Shown here: positions 25,801-37,800 of the stretch, one piece after another
Layout: the number at the start of each line of letters is the position of its first letter
Position numbering within the stretch: position 1 is the first letter of the stretch
Origin: Arion vulgaris
Taxonomy: Eukaryota > Mollusca > Gastropoda > Stylommatophora > Arionidae
NCBI GenBank assembly: GCA_020796225.1
Contig: CM036759.1
Span: forward strand, 3,099,782 to 3,163,781
Length of the DNA: 64,000 nucleotides
Direction: 5' to 3'
Notes under the pieces: generated by a model
The model's database searches: none
What the model saw: the letters and a program-made list of their open reading frames with translations, nothing else
What the model was told of the DNA's origin: nothing
Made by a program: the position numbers and the translations under genes

Positions 25801-28800
25801 TTCAAATATGTGCACAACTCCCTTACGTGTTATCACTGACAACAACAGTGCCTGTCATGTAGAAATACACACAAGTCTGGTCAACTCAATACTATTCAGT
25901 TTGAAATAACTTATTATTTAATGAAAACTCTCATCTCAAGAAAACCATATTTAAATCCTTGAGATGAGCAGTTAATTGAAGATCATTAGCAGAGTATGAT
26001 GCAGTGAATGGGATAATTAATGGGATAAACAGGTTGCATTCTGGCAACGCTAGCAAAGATCAAAATTGATTACAAAAATTATGTGTTGCAAATGGTACAG
26101 ACATCTTCTTCTGCATTCTCACTAGATTGGGATTTCAATTCTCTAATAGAGGCAGCCGTCTGCCTCAGATTATCAGCCACGCCATTCAGTTTGTCTTGGA
26201 CGCTAGTGTAAGTGGGCCACCTCTTTCTTCTCAAGTCTGCACATTGGGGGCAGTTCTGTAGGATATAATTTCTATGATTTCTGCCTCCCTGTTTGTGCCG
26301 ACCTCTTCCCGCAGTAAGTTTGGCCACCCTCGTGATGGTGGGTCTGACATTCTTACTGCGTGGCTAAATCACTGAGGCAGATTGGCCGCAGTAGAACCCG
26401 TTATCCCATTCCTCATTGAGAGGGTTCGTTGCACCATGTTATGTGCCTTACGGTCTGGTGTATCCGTTTTCCGCAAGCATTTGTTTTGGGTTAGCATTCC
26501 CCGAGCCGCTGTAGCGTAGTTGTTAGTGAACTCGCTTCGCAAGGCTGGTGGTCTGGGTTCAGCTCCGCAATGTCGTGGAATTTTCCCGACACTGACGGTC
26601 TCAGGTCGACCCAGCCTCAACTGGGTACCAGACATCAACATGCTCTGGGAAAGTAAAGGCGGCGGCGTGATGCTGACCACATCACCCATCGTGTGCCGCG
26701 GTCAATGAAAAATACAGGCCTAACACTGTATTGACCTATATACCACGAGGTATGAAAGGGTTCCTTTTAGCATTCCTAGCGGACACATGCATCCGATTTC
26801 AGTCTAACCTCCTTAGTCGCCTCTTACGACATGCATGGCAGGTAACAGTAGTTCTATTCTTTGCACCCCAAATTTGGGCCGCTGTAACCATTCGGACAGT
26901 ACAGACATCTCAGTCTTCATGTGTCAGATGACTTGATTCATGTGAAACATGAAGAAAGCAGTTACAAAAGAAATTATGGGGTGTTTATAACCTGCTTTGC
27001 TAGTAACCAAGTGGCATGCTAATTCCAGGGTTCACAGCATGTGGTTGGAGTACATGAGACCCTGATCCTTTACTCAGGGGGTCTAAATTACAAGTACCTC
27101 AGAAGTCGGAGTATGGCTCGTCTGAATGGTGAGGGACACAGATAATATGGAAAGCTACCTTTATGCAAAAAATCAGCCAGAGGTTCCATATAAGGCTACA
27201 TTTGAAGCGTGTAGAGGTGAACCCAACTAAAGTTACTTTGTACTTCTTTGAATCTGAGTCTTTCCATTAGAAAAACATATAGTACATCAATAGTAAGGGG
27301 TGATGGATAATGAGACATTTAATTATCAAACATTTATGCTGATCCTCTAGAGACATGGTGTTATGCAACTATGACTGATTCTTGTTTCATGGCTCCCTTG
27401 ATTCTGAGAACTCTGTTGCAAAGCTATGTTTCATTGTCAACATCTGTCAGCAGCAAGACAATTGTCAACATCTGTCAGCAGCAAGACAAGCAAACATTAC
27501 TCAACAACAAAAGTCTCAGATAATCAATTATTTACTATAAACAAAATGGAGATCTCTTGCACAAAAAACAACTACAACCAGAAATCTGACCAGTCACACA
27601 CAAGAAAAATAAAAATTATATAAGACAGGAAAAATGTTACTTACAGAGAGGCGAAGTAGACAATGTTGACAAAGACATGGACACCGGTTCATCTGGGACA
27701 GAGAAGGAAGCAATAGGGCCCTTCTCATTGGATGTTTCATCACAATTCCTTGAGAAATAGAAATAAATCATTAATAATAATATCCATGATACTTTCAGTC
27801 TCCTTGAGTTCAGCAGCCTGTAGCTAGAAGTGAAGTATACATACACTAGTAGTACAGATATCATGTTATATGGGAGATATTAGTAACAGATATGTGTCAG
27901 ATAAAACATGCAAGAATACAGTAATAATGACTCACAACAGAGAAAGTGTCTACCCAGAATTTTTTTGAGTAACAAGAAGCGAACTGTTTGGAAATTAAGA
28001 CATCAGGAAAAAAGTGGGTACAACATGAATACTGAACATCAAGAACAATAAATTAAATGACCTGACCACATAGGCAGATTACCAATAGACAGTGCGCCAC
28101 GAAGAGCAATGTTACTCCGATACAATGGATACAAAGCAAAAGCTGTCCATGTAAAAGGTGTCCCTCAGAGATAATGAAAGACACTTTATGCAGTGCACAC
28201 AAAAGTCTGTTCTAGAAATCTCTTCTTATCCTGAAGTTGTGAGGCAAAACAGGATTAGAGAAAATAAAGGTCAAACATTAAAAGAATGTTGCAACCCTCC
28301 CTACAGTTCTACTGACCAAGCTACAGACCAAGCTACAGATGTGGAACGTTGCAACCCTCCCTACAGTTCTACTGACCAAGCTACTGACCAAGCTACAGAT
28401 GTGGAGCGTTGCAGCCCTCCCTACAGTTCTACTTACCAAGCTACTGACCAAGCTACAGACGTGGAACGTTGCAACCCTCCCTACAGTTCTACTGACCAAG
28501 CTACTGACCAAGCTACAGACGTGGAACGTTGCAACCCTCCCTACAGTTCTACTGACCAAGCTACTGACCAAGCTACAGCGTGGGCGTTGCAACCTAACCC
28601 TACAGTTCTACTGACCAAGCTACAGGCGTGGACGTTGCAACCCTCCCTACAGTTCTACTGACCATGCTACAGATGTGGAGCTTGCAATCCTCCTATATAA
28701 TACAGTTCTACTGACCAAGCTACAGGCGTGGAGCGTTGCAACCCTCCTATATAATACAGTTCTACTGACCAAGCTACAGATGTGGAACGTTGCAACCCTC

Positions 28801-31800
28801 CCTACAGTTCTACTGACCAAGCTACAGACGTGGAACGCTTGCAATCCTCCTATATAATACAGTTCTACTGCCAAGCTACAGGCGTGGACGTTGCAACCCT
28901 CCCTACAGTTCTACTGACCAAGCTACAGATGTGGGACGTTGCAACCCTCCCTATATAATACAGTTCTACTGACCAAGCTACAGACGTGGAACGTTGCAAC
29001 CCTCCCTATATAATACAGTTCTACTGACCAAGCTACAGACGTGGAACGTTGCAACCCTCCCTACAGTTCTACTGACCAAGCTACAGACGTGGAACGTTGC
29101 AATCCTGCCTATATAATACAGTTCTACTGACCAAGCTACAGACGTGGAACGTTGCAACCCTCCCTATATAATACAGTTCTACTGACCAAGCTACAGGCGT
29201 GGAGCGTTGCAACCCTCCCTATATAATACAGTTCTACTGACCAAGATACAAAAGTGGAACGTTGCAACCCTCCCTATATAATACAGTTCTACTGACCATG
29301 CTACAGATGTGGAACGTTGCAATCCTCCCTATATAATACAGTTCTACTGACCAAGCTACAGACGTCGAATGTTGCAATCCTTCCTATATAATACAGTTCT
29401 ACTGACCAAGCTACAGATGTGGAACATACTATTGTCAACTTTATGTAGGTTTTTCTCACATGACATATATCCCCTCAACTCATGCCAAGTTATCCTACTT
29501 TAGATATCTCTTGCATCTACTTTCAGCTTTTCTGTACATTGCTAACTCTTGCCTCCAAATCTCCCTCCATATTAGTCTACCTTATCGTGGTTGGAGGGTT
29601 TGTGTGCCTTTAGGATCCTTCAGGCTATGTCGGCGTGAGTCTAACTCCTGGCAGGTCTAACCAAGCCGAACAGACTGAAGGTGAAAGGCCAGACCAAAAG
29701 GCGGGGAGCAGGATGGGGCCTCATAAGGTGACAGCGCAGAACCCACCGGCGAGTGGTAAATGCTCTGGCTGCAACCAACCCATCCCCAGCTATGGGACAA
29801 ATAGCACTTGTCCTCTCTCTCTCTTGAGGAGGACATCCTTTTCTTGTCTCTCTTCTACTTCTATGACACTTTCCCTTAAGCATATGGGATTAAACTACAG
29901 TGTCCAGGTAGCACACCCTGCATAAAAGCCTGGGTTGGTGAGCCCGGCAACAGAAGGCTGAAGTCATCTAGAGTAGGACGACTCCAGACAAACCCGGGAA
30001 GACAGATCTCGTCAGCAGGGGACTGCAACTGTCTAGAGAACAACCTCAAAAAAAGATGTCCTCAGAAACGGAATGTGTCAGCCATTATTGGCGGGAGGAA
30101 TCGACACATACGAACAACTCAATGGCCATGCGCAAATATTTATACAACTGTGGTGCCACCACCATGGGAAACAGCCAGGTGGTGGTGGGACCGAACTCCC
30201 TGCCTCGAAGGGGTCCACCATTAGCTACTGGCGGCCCTGTTGATTCTTGCAAAGCCAGGGAGGACAGGGTATTACTACTGGCAGCAAGGACAAACTTTCA
30301 CCTCTCACAATTATGCAATGGAATGCAGAAGGGGTAACCAACAAAAACGAGAGCTAGAGGAACGTCTGCGAGCAGAAAAGATTGACATCTGCTGTATCCA
30401 AGAGACGCACCTTAATCCGGAAAATAGATTCAGCATTAGAGGATTTGAAACCTTCCGTCAGGATAGAGAAATAGACATAAGGGTGGAGTAGTAACACTAG
30501 TTCGAAATTCCATACCGGCAGTTGAACTTCACAGGTCCAATCAGATGAGCACAGAATTCATAGCTGTTCAACTCCTTATCAACAACACTAAGATGACACT
30601 ATACAATATATACTCACCACCCTCCATTCAAACTGAGCTGGAAGCTATCAAAGTTCAAGATGACAACTTACTTATAGTAGGAGACTTCAACAGCCACTCA
30701 CCAAGCTGGGGATATGACACGCTAGATCCTCGAGGTGAAAGCCTTGAAGAATGGCTGATCACCAACAGTCTCACCATTCTCAACCACCCAGATGATCCTC
30801 ACACATGTTACTCACGACGGTGGCGCTCAACAAGCACCCCAGATGGAAAAAACACAAAACAGGTGTCTGCGTACTATTTTGGGAGCCATGAAATCTACAC
30901 CAATTGTAGAAATGGAAAAGGCAGCCAACATCCAGCCCTTGGAAGACAGAAGGAGAAAAGTGATTCTACAGACTGAAAGGATCAAAGAATGCCTCACCAT
31001 CCACTGCATGAAAAAATGGCGGCTAGAACAAAGAACAGACTAAAGCGTACAAGTCTAAACCACAAAGCAAAAGAAATAGGAAAGTCATACTTGGAACTAC
31101 TAAATCATAATTCCATACCAGAAGAATTACTTTTTGATCACTGGGAACCAGACTCAGTAGCACTAAACTTCTCAACCTCCATCCCTAAATTATTAAGCAA
31201 AGATGCCGAGCCTAATCTAGTGAAAAAGCAATTACAATGGAACATCTCCATTACATGTTTCCAGAAGACAGCTGGATAAGAATTTACACAGATGGATCGG
31301 CAATGGAGGCAACCATGAATGGTGGAGCAGGAGTGTACATTAGGCACCCAGATGCTACTACTGTGTCTCTAGCGGCCCTACTGGAAGAATATGTTCCAAC
31401 TACAAAGCAGAACTCTTAGCCCTTCTGATGGCAGCACAGCACATGAATAAGATGCAAGCAGCTGCAGGCAAGATGGTATTTCTTACAGACTCACTGTCAG
31501 CTATACAAGCCCTGGAGGCTAAATCCACTGACAGCACAGTAAAAAACTAAAAAGAGAACTTGCTCAGCTTTCAGAAAAGGCAGAAATTCACTTGCAGTGG
31601 ATTCCATCTCACTGTGGCATTGCAGGCAATGAGAGTGCTGATGTCTTAGCTAAGGAGGGCAGTGCCAAAGAGCAAATTTACCAACCCTTGTCTTTTCAAG
31701 AGGTCAAAACCCTCATACAGAGAAAATCTGCAGTAGACTGGAAGACAAACACTGGATATGATTATGGAAAAGACTCCCTCAAAGACCTAAGCAGAACAGA

Positions 31801-34800
31801 CTAGGTCATTATATTTCGACTACGCACCGGACACTGCAGACTCAACAAACACTTATACAGACTAGGAATAAGTCAAACAGCTCTCTGCCAGTGTCAGCAG
31901 GCAGAACAGACACCAGAGCATATCCTGCAAGACTGTCCTCTTCTGTGAGCTGAGAAGCAACATGTGGCCACACCCAGTCGACCTGAAAACTAAGCTTTGG
32001 GGAAGCCTGACAGACCTGAAGCTGTCTGTCCAGTTTGTGGTCCACAGTAAATTAAGCGCATGACCAGAGATCGCTGAAGAAGAAGAAGCCTCCAAATCTC
32101 TTATCCGTTTATTTCTAGACTTTCCTCTTTCATCGGACCATATCTTAGACTTTTGCCCTGGGCACTGACCGTTATCTCTTAAGAAAAGTGCTCTGGATAA
32201 AGATCACCACAAACTGTTTGGCACATAGATATTTGCAAGATGTCTACAATAAACTGATTAACATCACATGCACCATGATTTGAGTAAGTTTCAGCAGGCT
32301 TGACAAATGAAATTTGGGATGCACATTACAGCTACATAAACATATTTAGTCAAACATGTATACTTGATAAATACAACAATAACAAGCAGTTAATGTATTG
32401 GTCGCCCGTGTGCTGCGGGCCCCAAGGAGCAAAGAGTAGCAGCACTCGACCTACAAGGCATGTCGTAAGAGGCGACTAAGGTGGGGTTTGGCGTAGGGCT
32501 GGCTACCTTATCCAGTAGAAAATTTTAGCCACAAAATCCAACCAACCATGAACAAGTCACATAAAATAAAATAAAAACTGTGCCGGCCAAGAGGAAAGAG
32601 CTCTTCTAGAAGAGGTATGCAGCGATGCAGAGAAAGCCGCAAGGAGTCTACACCGCAGATTATCTTCCTTTCACCTAGGAAAAGCTCCAGAATTGGCACC
32701 TGGAATGTTAGAAGTATGTATCAAATGGGAAAGACAGCACAGGTTGTAAATGAGATGAAATTTCACGGGATTGGCATCTTGGGATTATGTGAAACTAGGT
32801 GGAATGGTGCAGGCAAACAACGTCTAAACACAGGAGAAACAATGCTGTTCTCAGGCCATATGGAAGAAAATGCCCCCATAGTGAAGGAGTGGCTTTAATG
32901 CTATCTAAAGACGCGGAGACTGCACTAATAAAGTGGGAGCAGTGAGTCCTAGGATAATCACAGCAACATTCAGAACCACCAAAAGAAAGTATTCTTGAAT
33001 GTGACCCAGTGTTATGCACCTACCAATGATAAAGAGGAAAAAGTAAAGAGGAATTTTACATAAAACTTCAAAATACTATAGGTAATCAGAGAAATGGGAA
33101 CATCAAAATTCTGATGGGTGACCTCAATGCCAAAATAGGTTCGGACAACATAGGCTACGAGGAGATCATGGGAAACACGGACTAGGGATAATGAACGAAA
33201 ATGGAGAACTATTCACTAATTTCTGTGCAGCGAATCAATACGTCATAGGTGGAAGTGTCTTTCCACATAAAAGAATACATAAAGCAACCTGGGTATCACC
33301 AGATCACAGAACAGAAAATCAAATTGACCACATATGCATAAACAAGAAATTCAGGTCATCTCTACAAGATGTAAGGGTCCTAAGGGGGCAGATGTAGATT
33401 CGGATCACCATTTGCTGATAAGTAAAATTAAACTGAAGCTTAAGCGATACATAACATCCCATGAACATAGACACCAATATAATGTAGGATACCTCAGAAG
33501 TCAAGAAACAAAGGAACAGTTCACGGTCACAGTCTCTAATAAGTATGAGGTGTTGCGGCAATTAGAAGATGAGGTGAGTGCGGAAGAATGCTGGCAGCAA
33601 GCCAAAAATATTTGGAATGAAACATGCACAGAGGTATTAGGAAAGAAGGAGCGAATCATAAGGCATGGATAACTCCAGAAACTCTCAAGGAAATAGAAGA
33701 AAGGAAAAAGAATAAAGCAGATTTAAATAATAGCAAAACTAGAACTGCCAAAGCCATAGCCCAGGAAAAGTACACAGAAGCTAGCAAGAAAGTGAAGAAA
33801 CAAATAAAGTTAGATAAAAGACAATACGTAGAAGGTCTAGCAAGAGAAGCAGAGGTAGCTGCAGGAAAGGAAACCTTAGGGATCTTTACAATATCACTAG
33901 AAAGCTAGCAGGAAAATACAGACCATCAAATGGGTTGATCAAAAATAGTAGTGAGGAAACTATCACTAATGTTAGAGACCAAATGGAAAGATGGATGGAA
34001 TACTTCAAGGAACTCCTGAACAGACCAGCACCTACAAACCCCCAGATATCCAACCGGCAGAAATTGACTTGGACATCAACTGTGAGAAACCATCCAAGGA
34101 GGAGATTAGTAAAGCCATTAAACTTTTAAAAGATGGAAAGCGGCCGGTCCAGATGGTATTCCAGCAGAGGCGGTTAAAGCCAACATAAACACATTCACAG
34201 AAATACTGTATAAATTATTTAGCAGAATCTGGGAGACGAAGAAATACCAGCAAACTGGAGAGAAGGATACCTGGTGAAGCTACCAAAGAAAGGGGACCTT
34301 CAGAAGTGTGAAAACTATAGGGAATAATGCTGTTGTCAGTACCTGGGAAAATACTAAGCAGAGTCATCCTGGAGAGACTGAGAGATACCATCGATATAAA
34401 GCTAAGAGATGAACAGGCAGGCTTCCGACCAAATAGATCATGTGCTGACCAGATAGCCACATTACGTATAATAATAGAGCAAAGTATTGAATGGAAATCC
34501 CAACTTTATATCGGATTTGTTGATTATGAGAAGGCTTTTGACAGTATTGATAGGAAAACCCTTTGGAAATTAATGAGGCATTATGGAATCCCACAGAAAA
34601 TTATTAACCTAATAAAGCAACATATACAGATATGAAATGTAGAGTTCTTCATGAAGGTAAACTAACAGATACTTTCGAAATAGAAACAGGAGTGCGTCAG
34701 GGATGTCTTCTATCACCTTTGTTGTTCTTACTGACAATAGACTGGATTATGAAGACCACAGTAACTAACACCAGAAATGGAATCCAATGGACTCTGACAG

Positions 34801-37800
34801 AGCAACTAGATGATCTGGACTTCGCTGATGATATAGCCCTTCTGTCACATACACAAAATCAGATGCAGGATAAGCTTAACACATTGAATCAAAGGTCCCA
34901 GCAACTAGGGCTGAACATTCATAAGGGAAAGACAAAGATATTGAGAATTAACCAAGCAAGCGACAACTCGATCTCCTGGGAAATCCACTTCAAGAGGTAG
35001 AATCATACACATATTTGGGCAGCACGTAGACAAGAGGTGGAACAGATAGAGATGTTAAAATAAGAATACAGAAGGCAGGAGGAGCTTTCATTGCACTGGG
35101 AAACATTTGGAAGTCCAAAGAAATCAAATCTAGAACAAAAATTCGGATATTTAACTCTAATGTTAAAGCAGTTCTACTGTATGGGTCAGAAACATGGAGA
35201 ACAACTAAAACAATAGCGCATAAATTGCAAACATTCATCAACTGGTGTCTGCGCAGAATAGAGGGAATAAGATGGTATGATAGGGTCACAAATGAGGAAC
35301 TTATGGAGAGAACAAGACAGATTCCAGTGAGCGAACAGGTTAAAAAAAGACGCTGGCGCTGGATAGGACACACTTTGCGAAAACCGGAGGGGAAAATAAC
35401 AAGAAGGGTCCTTGCCTGGAACCCGCAGGGACAGCGAAAGAAGGGAGGCCGAGAAATACATGGAGACGAGATTTGGAGGCAGAGATCAACAATATAAAGA
35501 AGAGCTGGAGGAGCTGCAGGAGATAGCTAGAGATAGGAAGACTTGGCATGAGTTGGTTGAGGGCCTATGCCCCAACCGGGTAAAAAGGCAAAGAGAGAGA
35601 GAGAGAATGTATTGGTAATATAACTTGATATGCTATAGCTTCTTCTTCTTCTTGCGATCGCTTTTGATGATTATCCGTTAGAGCGTTCTTATGATGAAAT
35701 CGACTGTAGTCTGGAGCTCATCTCTAGTGCCATGTAGTTTTGAATGTAGTGTTGTGGGGCCAGCATTCCTTTTTTGGGAGGACATACAGGGGGCAGTCTT
35801 GCAGGACATGTTCTGTGGTTTGTTCAGCGAAGCCACAGGGGCACAGAGGGGTTGGGGACAATCGCAGCCTGTGGAGGTGTTTGTTCAGTCTGTTATGACC
35901 TATCCTGAGTATGCTATAGCTTACAATATAGAATTGATTATTGTCAAAAGACACCGCATCTTTTCATTGAGAATACTTACCAAACATTAATATGCCGATC
36001 ATCAACAGCAACAGATAGTACATAAGAAGCATCTAAGCTACCAGATGTCAGCCAAACTGGTAACAGTTGGAATATTGGTGATGAATGACCCGTCAATGTC
36101 TGAAAATGACAAACACATGGTCATTATTTGACAATAAAAATAATGACAAACACATGGTCATTATTTGACAATCAATAAATGTAAACTTCCATTCTGTAGA
36201 TTTTGTTCTTATAATAAACAAATTTTCTGTCTCGTTGTGACAAGACCAAAGTTAGTGTAGAAAATGGCATGAGTTCTTGTGTAGTTGGTTTATATCTGTT
36301 GTTTGTCAAGAATAAAATAGTGCAGTATAACAATTATTTTTCACATTGAAAATAGCAATTCTTATGCTGCATCACAGTTTACACCAAGGATGTGATAACC
36401 ACCTTTTTGAAATGATATTATTGGGACATCTTTTGACTGTTCTTCTTCTATCCTTACTCGTTTAATCAAAGTGCATCTTTTGACTGTTCTTCTATCCTTA
36501 CTTGTTTAATCAAAGTGCATCTTTTGACTGTTCTTCTATCCTTACTTGTTTAATCAAAGTGCATCTTTTGACTGTTCTTCTATCCTTACTCATTTAATCA
36601 AAGTGCATCTTTTGACTGTTCTATCCGTACTGGTTTAATCAAAGTGCATCTTTTGATTGTTCTTCTATCCTTACTCATTTAATCAAAGTGCATCTTTTGA
36701 CTGTTCTTCTATCCTTACTTGTTTAATCAAAGTGCATCTTTTGACTGTTCTTCTATCCTTACTCATTTAATCAAAGTGCATCTTTTGACTGTTCTATCCT
36801 TACTTGTTTAATCAAAGTGCATCTTTTGACTGTTCTGTCCTTACTGGTTTAATCAAAGTGCATCTTTTGATTGTTCTTCTATCCTTACTCATTTAATCAA
36901 AGTGCATCTTTTGACTGTTCTTCTATCCTTACTCATTTAATCAAAGTGCATCTTTTGACTGTTCTTCTATCCTTACTCATTTAATCAAAGTGCATCTTTT
37001 GACTGTTCTTCTATCCTTACTTGTTTAATCAAAGTGCATCTTTTGACTGTTCTTCTATCCTTACTCGTTTAATCAAAGTGCATTGATGCAGTTTGATACA
37101 AGAACCACCACTTGCTTTTGACTGTTCTATCCTTACTCGTTTAATCAAAGTGCATTGATGCAGTTTGATACAAGAACCAACACTTGCTTTTGACTGTTCT
37201 TCTATCCTTACTCGTTTAATCAAAGTGCATTGATGCAGTTTGATACAAGAACCACCACTTGCTTTTGACTGTTCTTCTATCCTTACTCGTTTAATCAAAG
37301 TGCATTGATGCAGTTTGATACAAGAACCACCACTTGCTTTTGACTGTTCTATCCTTACTCGTTTAATCAAAGTGCATTGATGCAGTTTGATACAAGAACC
37401 AACACTTGCTTTTGACTGTTCTTCTATCCTTACTCGTTTAATCAAAGTGCATTGATGCAGTTTGATCAAGAACCACACTTGCTTTTGACTGTTCTTCTAT
37501 CCTTACTTGTTTAATCAAAGTGCATTGATGCAGTTTGATACAAGAACCACCACTTGCTTTTGACTTCTTCTATCCTTACTCGTTTAATCAAAGTGCATTG
37601 ATGCAGTTTGATACAAGAACCAACACTTGCTTTTGACTGTTCTTCTATCCTTACTCGTTTAATCAAAGTGCATTGATGCAGTTTGATACAAGAACCAACA
37701 CTTGCTTTTGACTGTTCTTCTATCCTTACTCGTTTAATCAAGGTGCATTGATGCAGTTTGATACAAGAACCAACACTTGCTTTTGACTGTTCTTCTATCC

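Noticed and set aside
28158..28661. 167-codon plus-strand frame with ATDQATDVER repeats
   Set aside because: It spans a LINE relic and a minisatellite and has no independent support.
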